Part shown: in pieces, positions 33,066 through 41,892 of the stretch | How the letters are laid out: every line of letters begins with the position of its first letter | Numbering within the stretch: the stretch's first letter is position 1 | Assembly (NCBI GenBank): GCA_021822115.1 | Contig: JAJZSA010000011.1 | Span: 1-47,694 of the forward strand | Length of the DNA stretch: 47,694 nucleotides | Source: Pseudomonadota bacterium | GTDB lineage: Bacteria; Pseudomonadota; Gammaproteobacteria; Burkholderiales; Gallionellaceae | Direction of reading: 5' to 3' | Made by a program: the position numbers and the translations under genes | The notes under the pieces: generated by a model | The model's database searches: none | What the model saw: only the letters and a program-made list of their open reading frames with translations | Told to the model about the DNA's origin: nothing

Positions 33066-34481
33066 ATGAACGACTGGCATGCTTGGTTGTTTTGGCCCGA
33101 CAGCGTCGCGCTGTCGCTGTTCACTCTGGCGCTGCTCGCGTTGCTGTTCCTGTATGCGGCGCGCAAGGCGATGCATGAGGTGATCCATTCGGCTTGCCAT
33201 CTGGTGAGTCAATCCAGCCGCTTCCTGGCGCGCTGGCTGTTCCTCGCGGCGGACAGGTTGCATGAGCGCAACCTGGCGGTGTTGCTGGCGCATGGGCAGG
33301 AGGGCGCCGCTACGCTGATCGAGCGCGAGTTCGAACGCGTGGGCAACATCGTGCGCAACGATATGCAGGAATACCCCGCCTTGCAGCGCAAGCTGATCGA
33401 AGAGGTGACGCGCATCGAGGAGGATTACCGCAAGTGTGGCGAGGTGCCGCCGCCGCCCCCGGAATGGGTGGAGGCGCTGGAGTCGGTATCCAGCATCAAG
33501 TCCGGTGGCGACGTGCCGCGCAAGCTGCTGGAGGACATCGGCAAGTCCATCCAGAAGATCCACGACAAGACCGTGGCCGAATATCGCCGCTCGTATGAGG
33601 AGCGCCACAAGATACTGAAGGGCATGCAGCCGGCCTGGCGCACCATGGAGCGGGTGATGGGCGAGCTGGACAAGAAGATGGTCACCCTGCACGGCAACGT
33701 GCGCCAGATCGACGACAACATGGTCAAATTCGAGGCGCTGCGCGCCAAGGAGAGCAGGGCCGAACATGCGCTGACGGTGTCCGCCTTCGTGCAGCTGGCG
33801 ATCTCGGCGCTGGTGATGGTGATCGCGATGGGCGGCGCCTTCATTAACTACAAACTGATCGCCTTGCCGATGTCGGAGATGGTGGGCGCCAGCGATTACA
33901 TCACCGACAGCCTGAAGACGTCCGACGTGGCGGCGCTGGTGATCATCCTGATGGAAGCGTCGATGGGCCTGTTCCTGCTGGAATCGCTGCGCATCACGCA
34001 ACTGTTCCCGCGCATCGCCAGCATGGAGGATCGCATGCGTCATCGCCTGATGCTGACCGCGCTGGTGTTCCTGGTGATCCTGGCCGGCATCGAATCCTCG
34101 CTGGCCTTGATGCGCGACATGCTGGTGGCGGACAAGGCGGCACTGATGCGTGACCTGGCGGCCGGCATGCCGGCGCAGGCCGAGGGCTGGCTCACCAACA
34201 TCCCGATGGCGGGGCAGATGGTGATGGGTTTCGTGCTGCCGTTCGCGCTGGCCTTCGTGGCCATCCCGCTGGAGAGCGTGGTGTATTCGCTGCGTACGGT
34301 GATCGGCGTGCTGCTGGTGCAGGGCATGCGCGGTCTGGGCGTGCTGTTCCGCTTCGCCGGGGTGCTGTTCAAACGCTTCGCGCGCGTGCTGGAACTGGTC
34401 TATGACATCCCCATCGTCATCCCGCTGATGATCGAAGGCTGGGTGCGCAGTCTGCGCGCGCAACCTTCGGTCAAGGCGTGA
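33066..34481 (+). CDS. Five-helix membrane protein with cytoplasmic helical domain, unknown
   Basis: 471 residues. Helix 1 at about 14-33; then about 200 mostly charged helical residues (Pro-rich break VPPPPPEW near 127) with coiled-coil character; then helices near 240-262, 286-306, 328-347 and 384-418. An amphipathic C-terminus follows (RFAGVLFKRFARVLELVYD). I do not recognise the family. The layout recalls scaffolds that link membrane and cytoplasm, but no MotA/TolQ or transporter motif is present. GGAAGGAAAG is 5 bases before ATG 33066. The next gene starts 17 bases downstream, giving a two-gene operon between the iteron-like repeats and a strong terminator. Confidence 0.65.
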   Translation: MNDWHAWLFWPDSVALSLFTLALLALLFLYAARKAMHEVIHSACHLVSQSSRFLARWLFLAADRLHERNLAVLLAHGQEGAATLIEREFERVGNIVRNDMQEYPALQRKLIEEVTRIEEDYRKCGEVPPPPPEWVEALESVSSIKSGGDVPRKLLEDIGKSIQKIHDKTVAEYRRSYEERHKILKGMQPAWRTMERVMGELDKKMVTLHGNVRQIDDNMVKFEALRAKESRAEHALTVSAFVQLAISALVMVIAMGGAFINYKLIALPMSEMVGASDYITDSLKTSDVAALVIILMEASMGLFLLESLRITQLFPRIASMEDRMRHRLMLTALVFLVILAGIESSLALMRDMLVADKAALMRDLAAGMPAQAEGWLTNIPMAGQMVMGFVLPFALAFVAIPLESVVYSLRTVIGVLLVQGMRGLGVLFRFAGVLFKRFARVLELVYDIPIVIPLMIEGWVRSLRAQPSVKA

Positions 34482-34498
34482 GCAGAGGAGGGCGCATC

Positions 34499-35161
34499 AT
34501 GAAAGACTATCTGCGTATCGGGATCGTGCTGGTCGGGGTATTGTTCACCAGCGCCTGCGCCGACAGCCGCGTACACAGCCAGGCCGTGTACATGCTGGTG
34601 GACACCTCGGGCACCTATGCCGAGGAGATCGACAAGGCCAAGCACGTCATCAACTATCTGCTGGCGACCTTGAACCCCGGCGATTCGTTGGCGGTGGCCA
34701 AGGTGGAGACGCGCAGCTTCTCGGAGAAGGACATCATCGCCAAGGCCACCTTCGACAAGCGTCCGTCGCAGGCCACGGCGCAGAAGCGCGCGTTCAAGGA
34801 GAAGATCGAGGCTTTCGCGCGCGGGGTGAAGGGTTCCGCCTATACCGACATCACCGGCGGCCTGATCCAGGGCGCGGAATACCTGAACGAGACGCAAGCC
34901 GGCAGCAAGACCATCGTGGTCTTCTCCGACATGCAGGAAGAGCTGGATAAGGGCGCGAAGCGCGACTTCCCCATCAGTCTGGACGGTATCCGCATCGTGG
35001 CGCTGAACGTGACCAAGCTGCATACCGACAATGCCGATCCGCGCCTGTACCTGGAGCGGCTGGAGCGCTGGAAGGCGCGCACGCAGAAGGCCGGCGCCAC
35101 CGATTGGGTGATGGTGAACGACCTGGAGAACAACATGGCGCGCATCCTCGCTGCACACTGA
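34499..35161 (+). CDS. Exported von Willebrand factor A-domain protein, probable lipoprotein
   Basis: 220 residues. The signal segment ends TSAC with Cys20, a weak lipobox (Thr at -3). The rest is one VWA domain: YMLVDTSGTYAEE with MIDAS Asp35, Ser37, Thr39; LLATLNPGDSLAVAKVE; SAYTDITGGLIQGAEYL; KTIVVFSDMQEEL with the third metal-binding Asp. It should bind a divalent cation and a protein partner in the periplasm, most simply the membrane protein encoded 17 bases upstream. GAGGAGGG precedes the ATG. Ends at the terminator 35184-35217. Confidence 0.78.
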   Translation: MKDYLRIGIVLVGVLFTSACADSRVHSQAVYMLVDTSGTYAEEIDKAKHVINYLLATLNPGDSLAVAKVETRSFSEKDIIAKATFDKRPSQATAQKRAFKEKIEAFARGVKGSAYTDITGGLIQGAEYLNETQAGSKTIVVFSDMQEELDKGAKRDFPISLDGIRIVALNVTKLHTDNADPRLYLERLERWKARTQKAGATDWVMVNDLENNMARILAAH

Positions 35162-35183
35162 TTTTCCGCGTTCTCTCCCTTGG

Positions 35184-35217
35184 CCCCGCATCGCCCCCTC
35201 GGTGCGGGGATTTTTTT
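35184..35217 (+). terminator. Strong rho-independent terminator
   Basis: CCCCGCA (35184-35190) pairs with TGCGGGG (35203-35209), followed by A and seven T. Ends the membrane/VWA operon. Confidence 0.85.
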
Positions 35218-35261
35218 GCCTGTCGTTCGGATTGGTTAGAATCCAGCCCTTTCATTGCGGG

Positions 35262-36005
35262 ATGTCAGAGGTCATGGGGTTTTCCATCGAGGTGCGCGAG
35301 AAGGACGGCGTACGCTCCTTGCATTTCGAATCGCCCGCCACGCAGGGCGCGATGCGTATCGAGCGGCCGTATGAGCTGGTGCTGGAATACACGCGCGCCA
35401 TGATGGCGCCGTTGCTGTTGCGCGACGAGGGTTTCCCGCAGCGGGTGCTGCTGATCGGCCTGGGCGCCGGTTCGCAGGCCAAGTTCCTGTACCACCACTA
35501 TCCGCAGGCGCAGCTCACGGCGGTGGAGATCTCGCCGCGCGTGGTGCAGGTGGCGCGTGAGCAATTCGCCTTGCCAGCGGACGATGAGCGCTTGCAGGTG
35601 GTGGTGGCCGATGGCTACGCCTTCATGCATGGCGCGACGGACGGTTATGACCTGATCGTGGTCGATGGTTTCAACGAGCATGCCCATCCCGGTGACTTGA
35701 ACACCCGGGCGTTCTATGCCGCCTGTCGGGAACGGCTGCGAGCCCACGGCATCCTGGCGGTGAACCTGATCGGCTTGAGCCACAAAGTGAAAGGCGGCTT
35801 CGCCTACCTCGAGGCGCTGTTCGGCGAGCGGGCCTGTCTGCTGCCGCGTTGCCACAGTGGCAACACCATCGCATTGGCGGCGCACGGCGCGCGCATCGAA
35901 CTGGGGGCGGAGGCGTTGCAGGCGCGCGCTGTCGTCCTGCGCGAACGCTGCGGTCTCGATCTGACCGCGCTGGTGGCGCGCTTGCCGGAAGGGCTGCGGC
36001 TGTAG
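35262..36005 (+). CDS. Spermidine-synthase-like methyltransferase-fold protein
   Basis: 247 residues. VLLIGLGAGSQAKFLYHHYPQ is the nucleotide-type motif I, then LTAVEISPRVVQVAREQF, LQVVVADGYAFMH and DLIVVDGFNEHAHPGDL in the order of aminopropyltransferases. The key acidic active-site DD of true spermidine synthases reads VVDGF here, and the beta-strand N-terminal domain is short, so a different or lost activity is likely. Start ATG 35262; ATG 35274 is also possible. A TAGAAT hexamer at 35238 suggests its own promoter. Convergent with a small gene 3 bases away. Confidence 0.78.
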   Translation: MSEVMGFSIEVREKDGVRSLHFESPATQGAMRIERPYELVLEYTRAMMAPLLLRDEGFPQRVLLIGLGAGSQAKFLYHHYPQAQLTAVEISPRVVQVAREQFALPADDERLQVVVADGYAFMHGATDGYDLIVVDGFNEHAHPGDLNTRAFYAACRERLRAHGILAVNLIGLSHKVKGGFAYLEALFGERACLLPRCHSGNTIALAAHGARIELGAEALQARAVVLRERCGLDLTALVARLPEGLRL

Positions 36006-36008
36006 GGA

Positions 36009-36242
36009 TCAGTCGTGCGAGATGACGAGGTCGGCGGTGAGCTTCTCATCCGAATGACGGATGACGGTGGGCACGACGACGATCTTCTCGCCGTTGCGCA
36101 GGCCGTAATGTTCGCGCAGCAAATGGGCGATCAGGTTGGCATGGTTCTCATCCGGCACCAGCGCCATGGTCATGCTGTCCGCTTCAGTGTGCAGGATGAC
36201 GCGGTGGAAGCGGGCTGGAACACGGATGAATGTGCGGTGCAT
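36009..36242 (-). CDS. Small hypothetical protein
   Basis: 77 residues with strand-helix-strand pattern: TFIRVPARFHRVILHTEADS, NHANLIAHLLREHYGLRNG, EKIVVVPTVIRHSD. No known motif. GGAAA is 4 bases before the ATG. The stop nearly touches that of the convergent spermidine-synthase-like gene. 36243-36436 holds its promoter side and that of the EAL-CZB gene (a TAAACT hexamer near 36395); nothing else is seen there. Confidence 0.6.
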   Translation of the reverse strand: MHRTFIRVPARFHRVILHTEADSMTMALVPDENHANLIAHLLREHYGLRNGEKIVVVPTVIRHSDEKLTADLVISHD

Positions 36243-36436
36243 GGGGTTTCCTTTGTCGTTTTCCCAGCCTGTGGACGGTTGCCCGGGACATGGCCGGCGC
36301 GGTGAGGGCGTAAGCTACTCTGGCTGCCGTGCGATGTAAATATGCCGTTCGGCCTATATCCAGCATCCGGGGGCGGCATACCTCGCAGATTCGGATAAAC
36401 TGCGCCCACTAGAAAAAAGGCACATGGGGGAGTTCG

Positions 36437-37654
36437 GTGACAGAAGCAGATATCGTGGACGGCATCCGCCGGGATGAGTTCGTCTTTTACTATCAACCCA
36501 AGGTCTCACTGGTCACCGGAAAGGTGATCGGTGCCGAGGCGCTGATCCGCTGGAACAAGCCGGATGGTCGCCTGATCCTGCCGGATGACTTCATCCCGCT
36601 GGCCGAGCGTTCGCATCTGATCTCCGACCTGACCCGTCACATGTTCCCCAAGCTGATCAGCGATCTGCTGGTGCTGCTGGATGTGGATGAGCACCTGACC
36701 ATCTCTTTTAACGCCTCGGCCAAGGACTTCCAGGATGAGGTGTTCGCGCGCATGGTGCTGGCGCAGATCGATGCCATCAAGGTCCCTCCGTCCAGCTTGC
36801 AGGTGGAACTGACCGAGACGCAGACGCTGGAAGCGGGCGAGTCGATCCGCGGCAACATCCTGCCGCTGCGCGAGGCCGGGCTGACGCTGGCGATGGATGA
36901 CTTCGGCATCGGTTATTCCTCGCTGGATACACTGAGCAAATGGCCGTTCACCACCATCAAGCTGGATAAAGGCATCATCGGGCGCATGCTGGATTCCGAC
37001 AAAAACGCCACCATCGTCGAATCCTCGGTGCGCATGGCGCATGAACTGGGCATGAGCGTGGTGGCTGAGGGAGTGGAGAACAATGCGCAGTACCAGCATC
37101 TGCTGGAATCGGGTTGCACCAAGGTGCAGGGCTACTGGATCAGCCGTCCCTTGCCATTGGACCAGTTGATCGCCTTCGTCGAAGCGGATATGCGCTGGTC
37201 CGGCTTGCCCATCGGCCTCATCCATATGGCCATCATCGACCACGTGCAGTGGCGCAAGCAGATGGTGAGCGAGATCACCAAGCTGGCCGTGCTGCCGGCG
37301 GATGCCTTGCACCGCAAGTACCCCTCGCTGCCGCAACTGTCTTGCGAGGAATGTCGTCTGGGCAAGTGGTACCACGGTGTCGGCCAGGCTTTCATCGATC
37401 GTCCCTCGTTCCTGGAACTGGATGCGCCGCACAAGCATCTGCATCGCGTTGGTAAGCAGCTGGTGGACATGGTAGCCGCCGGGGCCAATCTGGAGACGCT
37501 GACCCCCAAGCTGCGCGAACTGTCGGAATATTCCATGACGGTGATGAGCAAGTTGCAGACGCTGGAGAACGAAGGCCTGATCGATATGCATCTGGCACAT
37601 GAGCAGTGGCTGGGTCATGCCATGCATCCTTCGCGCGCGGAGGAAGTGCTGTGA
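36437..37654 (+). CDS. EAL-domain c-di-GMP phosphodiesterase with C-terminal zinc-binding CZB domain
   Basis: 405 residues. The EAL domain (about 10-255) has all catalytic markers: Glu34-Ala-Leu, Asn92, Glu124, Asp154-Asp155 (MDDFGIGYSS), Lys175 and Glu211 (EGVE), so it should cleave c-di-GMP. Residues about 262-345 form a CZB domain: His269 in DHVQW, Cys306 in CRLGKWYHG, His332 and His336 in PHKHLH, the four zinc ligands as in E. coli DgcZ. Zinc would then tune c-di-GMP breakdown, the reverse of DgcZ; this is inferred. GTG start with GGGGGAG 5 bases upstream. The stop overlaps the next gene's GTG. Confidence 0.9.
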   Translation: MTEADIVDGIRRDEFVFYYQPKVSLVTGKVIGAEALIRWNKPDGRLILPDDFIPLAERSHLISDLTRHMFPKLISDLLVLLDVDEHLTISFNASAKDFQDEVFARMVLAQIDAIKVPPSSLQVELTETQTLEAGESIRGNILPLREAGLTLAMDDFGIGYSSLDTLSKWPFTTIKLDKGIIGRMLDSDKNATIVESSVRMAHELGMSVVAEGVENNAQYQHLLESGCTKVQGYWISRPLPLDQLIAFVEADMRWSGLPIGLIHMAIIDHVQWRKQMVSEITKLAVLPADALHRKYPSLPQLSCEECRLGKWYHGVGQAFIDRPSFLELDAPHKHLHRVGKQLVDMVAAGANLETLTPKLRELSEYSMTVMSKLQTLENEGLIDMHLAHEQWLGHAMHPSRAEEVL

Positions 37655-38070
37655 GCCAGGAATTCCTGGTGCGCATGCAGGGGCGTTTCAGCGGCATGTT
37701 GCGCTGGAGCGATCTGGATGCGCTGTGGGCCGTGGTGCGTGCGCAGCCGCAAGGCTGGTATGTCAGCCTGGTGGGTACGCCGCCGCCCACGCAGACCGCC
37801 AGCACGGAAACGTTGCTCGCCTTCCTCGACGAGGTCGATGCCTTGTTGCGCAGCGACCATGATTGCAATTATTGCGGCATCGTGTTCGCCGACGATGCGC
37901 AACAGCCGACCCTCATCAAGATCCACGATCCGCACAATGTCGGCGGCTGCGGTTCCGGCCCGGTGCCGCCGCGCTGGATCTTGAGCCGTATGCCGCCGGC
38001 CCTGGTGGAGGACCATGCGCCGCTGCCGGGCAACCGCAAGCGCTGGTGGCAGAAACTGTTCGCCGCCTGA
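37651..38070 (+). CDS. Conserved hypothetical protein coupled to the EAL-CZB gene
   Basis: 139 residues. GTG start in a GTGA overlap with the previous stop, with GAGGAA upstream. Features: an amphipathic start (FLVRMQGRFSGMLRWSDLDALW), DALLRSDHDCNYCGIVFADD, TLIKIHDPHNVGGCGSG and a C-terminal WILSRMPP...RWWQKLF. The Cys/His residues (C-x-x-C, H, C) could bind metal. I recall it as conserved in Betaproteobacteria without a name. Translational coupling argues for work with the phosphodiesterase. Confidence 0.65.
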   Translation: MSQEFLVRMQGRFSGMLRWSDLDALWAVVRAQPQGWYVSLVGTPPPTQTASTETLLAFLDEVDALLRSDHDCNYCGIVFADDAQQPTLIKIHDPHNVGGCGSGPVPPRWILSRMPPALVEDHAPLPGNRKRWWQKLFAA

Positions 38071-38088
38071 ACCCGGGATATCTCAAAC

Positions 38089-39546
38089 ATGGACATGCAA
38101 CGACTCGAACCGCGCGCGGTATGGGCACATTTCGCCGCCATCTGCGCCATCCCGCACCCCTCGTATCGCGAAGCGGCACTCAAACAGCATCTGGCCGCAT
38201 GGGCCGAGGCGCATGGCATCGATGGGCGCGAGGATGCCGCCGGCAACCTGATCCTGAGCAAGCCGGCGACGCCGGGCTGTGAGGCTGCGCCCGGCGTGAT
38301 CCTGCAAGGGCATCTGGACATGGTGTGCCAGGCCAATGCCGGCACGCCGCACGATTTCGAGCGCGACCCCATCCGTCCGCTGCTGCGCGACGGCTGGCTG
38401 GTGGCCGAGGACACCACGCTGGGGGCCGACAACGGTATCGGCGTGGCGCTGGCCTTGGCCGCGCTGGCAGCCGACGACATCGCGCATCCGGCACTGGAGG
38501 TGCTGCTCACGGTGAACGAGGAGAGCGGCATGGATGGCGCGCGAGACCTGGCGCCGGGCACCTTGCGTGGGACGCGGTTGATCAATCTCGACACCGAGGA
38601 ATGGGGCCATTTCTACCTCGGCTGTGCGGGCGGGGTGGATGTGGAGGTGCGCGATGATTGCGCGCGCGCGACGGTGCCGCCGGAGATGGCGGTGCTGCGC
38701 TTCGATGTCAGCGGCCTGCGCGGCGGACATTCCGGCATCGACATCCATCTTGGGCGCGGCAATGCCATCAAACTGTTGGCGGAAGCGCTGCGCGACCTGG
38801 CCGCGCATACCGACCTGCGCCTGATCGAGATGCGCGGCGGTTCGGCGCGCAACGCCATCCCGCGCGAGGCCTATGCGGTGTGTGCCTTGCCGGCCGCAGC
38901 CGTATCCGGCATCGATGCCTGGGCCACGCACCGGCTGGAGAACTGGCGGCAGCGTTTCGCGGCCAGCGATCCCGGCGTGCATTTCCGCTATGAGCTGGAC
39001 GAGTTGCCGCTGGGGCAAGCGCTGACGAGCGCTGCACGCGACCGCGTGCTGGCTTTCCTCGATACCGGGCATAACGGGGTGGATCGCATGAGTGCGGATT
39101 TCCCCGGCGTGACCGATACCTCGAGCAACCTGGGTGTGCTGGCACTGACGCAAGGCGCGTTGCAGGTGACGTGCAAGGTGCGTTCGCTGAGCGATACGCG
39201 CGCCCAGGCCTTGGCCGACAAACTGGTGGCCTATGCGCAGGGCTATGGTTTGCAGGCGCATACCGCGGGCGCTTATCCGGGCTGGACGCCGAACCCGGCG
39301 TCGCCCTTGCTGGCCTTGAGCCAGCGCGTGTATGCCGAGCATTTCGGTGCGCCGGCCTCGTTGCAGGTGATCCATGCCGGGCTGGAGTGCGGCTTGCTCG
39401 CCGCCAGCCATCCGCATCTGGACATGATCTCGTTCGGTCCCGACATCCGCGGCGCGCATGCCCCGGGCGAGCGTGTGGAAGTGGCCTCCGTGGCGCACTG
39501 CTGGGTGTTGCTGCGGGCGCTGTTGCAAGCTCTGGCGCGCGGCTAA
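38089..39546 (+). CDS. pepD: Aminoacyl-histidine dipeptidase (M20)
   Basis: 485 residues, normal PepD length. Metal-binding blocks: GHLDMVCQ (His and Asp), LGADNGIGVALALA (bridging Asp), LTVNEESGMDGARDL (catalytic and metal Glu), NLDTEEWGHFYLGCAGG, and a late His in IHAGLECGLL. The lid domain lies around 190-390. Hydrolyses Xaa-His and other dipeptides in the cytoplasm. The gene follows the unknown gene by 18 bases. Its stop overlaps that of the reverse-strand gene by 3 bases. Confidence 0.95.
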   Translation: MDMQRLEPRAVWAHFAAICAIPHPSYREAALKQHLAAWAEAHGIDGREDAAGNLILSKPATPGCEAAPGVILQGHLDMVCQANAGTPHDFERDPIRPLLRDGWLVAEDTTLGADNGIGVALALAALAADDIAHPALEVLLTVNEESGMDGARDLAPGTLRGTRLINLDTEEWGHFYLGCAGGVDVEVRDDCARATVPPEMAVLRFDVSGLRGGHSGIDIHLGRGNAIKLLAEALRDLAAHTDLRLIEMRGGSARNAIPREAYAVCALPAAAVSGIDAWATHRLENWRQRFAASDPGVHFRYELDELPLGQALTSAARDRVLAFLDTGHNGVDRMSADFPGVTDTSSNLGVLALTQGALQVTCKVRSLSDTRAQALADKLVAYAQGYGLQAHTAGAYPGWTPNPASPLLALSQRVYAEHFGAPASLQVIHAGLECGLLAASHPHLDMISFGPDIRGAHAPGERVEVASVAHCWVLLRALLQALARG

Positions 39547-40346
39547 CCGAACAGGTTGGCCACCATCGAATATTCCTGCATTGCGCTATAGACCTGCTGC
39601 CAGCTGAGTTGGCCGCTGGCGGCCGGCGTGGCGAGCAGGCTGAGCAGGTTGTTCTGCACTTGCAGGCTGGGGGTCAGGCTGTTGTCGAGGAAACTGTAGG
39701 TGCCGGAGCTTTGCAGCAGCGCGTCGAGCGAGGCGTATTGGCTGCCGGAGCGGCTGATGAAGCCGCCGGCGAGGCTGCTGAACGCACCAGCGACACCGGC
39801 CAGCAGGGTACTCGCCCCGGCCGGGTCGGCGGCATACGCCGTTTGCAGCGCCGTCTCGTCCAGCGTCAGGCTGGCGGCCCCACCGGGCAGCGTCGCCGGC
39901 TGATAAGCAATCCCCAATTGAGCCAGGCGCGTCAGCGCGGAATCGCCGTTGGCATAACTGGCCGTGGCTTGCACATCGAGCGATGACAGCAGGTTGGCGG
40001 CGCTGCTGACGGTGGCGCCGGACAGGGCGCTGCTGCGGTTGAGTTCGGCGATGCCGCTTTGCACGCTATTGAAGGCCTCGACCAGGCTGCCTGCCTGGGC
40101 GGCGAAACCGGCATAGTCGCTGGCGACCGTCGTCTGTAGCGGGCGCAGCGTGTTCTGGAAGGTGACGGCGGCAGACAGCATCTGCCCGCGCGAGGAGATC
40201 TGCGCCAGCGTCGGTGCATAGCCGTACAACTGCGCGAACGACAGGCCGAGCGAGGCATTCAGCAGGTTATAAGTGGGGCTGACGGCGCTGTTGCCGAGGA
40301 TGCGGACGATGGAGGCGTCGCTGTTGATGCCGGAGATGATGTCCAT
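39543..40346 (-). CDS. FliD-like repetitive helical protein, unknown function
   Basis: 267 residues, rich in Ala, Ser, Leu and Gln, no signal peptide. The helical segments LLNASLGLSFAQLYG, LVEAFNSVQSGIAELNRSS, then LTLDETALQTAYAADPAGAS and LLQSSGTYSFLDNSLTPSLQ resemble the C-terminal part of the flagellar cap protein FliD (a 'LD-x-x-x-L-x-x-A...DP' pattern followed by helices). It is shorter than FliD and not in a flagellar cluster, so it may be a stand-alone secreted-type or filament-capping protein; this is speculative. GGAGG lies before the ATG at 40346. Convergent with pepD with overlapping stops. Confidence 0.55.
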   Translation of the reverse strand: MDIISGINSDASIVRILGNSAVSPTYNLLNASLGLSFAQLYGYAPTLAQISSRGQMLSAAVTFQNTLRPLQTTVASDYAGFAAQAGSLVEAFNSVQSGIAELNRSSALSGATVSSAANLLSSLDVQATASYANGDSALTRLAQLGIAYQPATLPGGAASLTLDETALQTAYAADPAGASTLLAGVAGAFSSLAGGFISRSGSQYASLDALLQSSGTYSFLDNSLTPSLQVQNNLLSLLATPAASGQLSWQQVYSAMQEYSMVANLFG

Positions 40347-40436
40347 AGCTGCCTCCCTGGTGGGGTTCGAACATGGCACGGGGTCGATTCCATGCTACTC
40401 CTGTCGCGTGCCGCTGGACAGGTTGTTTTGGACGAT

Positions 40437-40469
40437 GGCCCGACCTTTCGGGCCGGTATTCGGTACAAT
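40437..40469 (+). promoter_or_regulatory. Hairpin and -10 element upstream of the FabMG-like gene
   Basis: Perfect 7-bp stem GGCCCGA/TCGGGCC with a CCTT loop (40437-40454), then TACAAT (40464-40469) as a likely -10. The hairpin right arm covers the -35 position, so an operator role is possible. No consensus -35 is visible. Confidence 0.4.
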
Positions 40470-40510
40470 TGCGCCCGCCTTTAAGACAGACAACTATGGA
40501 GTCTCCAGTT

Positions 40511-41827
40511 ATGAAAGCACCGATCCCATTGCGCAACGTCCCCCAGTCCAACATCTTCCGCAAGGGCGATGTGTTCGTGCTGTTCGGCGAACTGTTCGGG
40601 CGCGGCTATGCCAACGGACTGGTCAACGAAGCGCGCAATGCGGGCATGACCATCGTCGGCGTGACGGTGGGGCGCCGCGACGAGAACAACGCCTTGCGTC
40701 CGCTGAACGCCGAAGAGCTGGCGACCGCCGAGGCCAATCTGGGCGGCCGCATCATCAACGTGCCGCTGATGGCCGGCTTCGATCTGGATGCCCCGGCCGG
40801 CACGCCGACCCCGACCGACATGGTCGCCGAGATGACGCTGAAGACCTGGCAGGAAGACAAGCTGGACTGGGCGCATATCGAGAAGTGCCGCGAAGTCGGC
40901 GTCAAGCGCTTCAAGGATTCCGTGGCGAAAGTGATGGCCGAGCTGGATGGCATGATCCCGGACGGCGCCAATGCTTTCTTCGCGCATACCATGGCCGGCG
41001 GCATCCCCAAGACCAAGGTGTTCCTCGCCATCGCCAACCGCATCTACAAGGGGCGCGGCGAGCGCTTCCAGTCTTCGCGCTCCTTGCTGGACAGCGACTT
41101 GGGCAAGCTGATCCTGAAGAACTTCGACGAAGTCACCGCCAACACTTTCCAGTATCTGATCGAAGGCAGCGCTGCCATCCGTGCGCGTCTGGACAAGACC
41201 GGTGGCCAGACGCGTTATACCGCCTATGGCTATCACGGCACCGAGATCCTGATCGGCGGCAGTTACCAGTGGCAGACCTATACCAACTACACGCAGGGCT
41301 ACGCCAAGATGCGCCTGGAACAGCACGCCGAAACGGCCTGGGCGCAGGGCATCAAGGCCACCGTGTACAACTGCCCGGAGATCCGCACCAATTCGTCCGA
41401 TATCTTCGTCGGCGTCGAGCTGTCGCTGTTCCCGTTGTTGCAGGCGTTGCGTCAGGAAGGCGGCGGCGCCTGGGCCGAGGCACAGTGGCAGGCCTGTCAG
41501 GAAGTGTTGCTGGAAGGCGAGTCGGTGGAGAACATCCTCAAGGTGATCGATGCGTACAACCAGAGCGCGACCATGGCGCGCTTCCGCGATTTCGCGGCGT
41601 GGCCGATGGATAACACCGCCGAACTGGCCGAGGTGATGATCGGTACCTCGGAAGCCATCACCAAGATGCACAAGACCCGTGACGCGTTGGTCACCGATGT
41701 GCTCAGTGCGCTGGTGCTGGAAGGCACTGGGCCGTTGATGTTCCACGAGACCTCCCATCCGGCCGGCCCGGTGCTGTGGCTGAACCACGATGTGATCGCC
41801 AAACAGCTCAACCTGCTGCACAAGTGA
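40511..41827 (+). CDS. Rossmann-type protein resembling the FabMG enoyl-ACP reductase family
   Basis: 438 residues. The N-terminal VFVLFGELFGRGYANGLVNE then AGMTIVGVTVGRRD looks like a dinucleotide-binding fold. A long central region follows (DWAHIEKCREVGVKRFKDS, ANAFFAHTMAGGIPKTK, TAYGYHGTEILIGGSYQW) and the end is MFHETSHPAGPVLWLNHD. From memory these match proteins labelled FabMG-family enoyl-ACP reductases, involved in fatty acid synthesis and triclosan insensitivity; I cannot confirm the match. ATG 40511 with GGAG 9 bases upstream; ATG 40496 is an alternative. Own promoter and a strong bidirectional terminator. Confidence 0.55.
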   Translation: MKAPIPLRNVPQSNIFRKGDVFVLFGELFGRGYANGLVNEARNAGMTIVGVTVGRRDENNALRPLNAEELATAEANLGGRIINVPLMAGFDLDAPAGTPTPTDMVAEMTLKTWQEDKLDWAHIEKCREVGVKRFKDSVAKVMAELDGMIPDGANAFFAHTMAGGIPKTKVFLAIANRIYKGRGERFQSSRSLLDSDLGKLILKNFDEVTANTFQYLIEGSAAIRARLDKTGGQTRYTAYGYHGTEILIGGSYQWQTYTNYTQGYAKMRLEQHAETAWAQGIKATVYNCPEIRTNSSDIFVGVELSLFPLLQALRQEGGGAWAEAQWQACQEVLLEGESVENILKVIDAYNQSATMARFRDFAAWPMDNTAELAEVMIGTSEAITKMHKTRDALVTDVLSALVLEGTGPLMFHETSHPAGPVLWLNHDVIAKQLNLLHK

Positions 41828-41843
41828 TCCAGCCGTTGTGATG

Positions 41844-41874
41844 AAAAAGCCGCGAGCATGCTCGCGGCTTTTTT
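41844..41874. terminator. Bidirectional rho-independent terminator
   Basis: A-run, GCCGCGAGC, a short centre, its complement GCTCGCGGC, T-run. It is symmetric, so it serves both the FabMG-like gene and the convergent nitroreductase gene. Confidence 0.88.
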
Positions 41875-41892
41875 GTTGGACGTTCGCCCGGA

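Noticed and set aside
35262..36005. Genuine spermidine synthase (speE)
   Set aside because: The expected DD active-site pair reads VVDGF and the N-terminal domain is short; called only spermidine-synthase-like.
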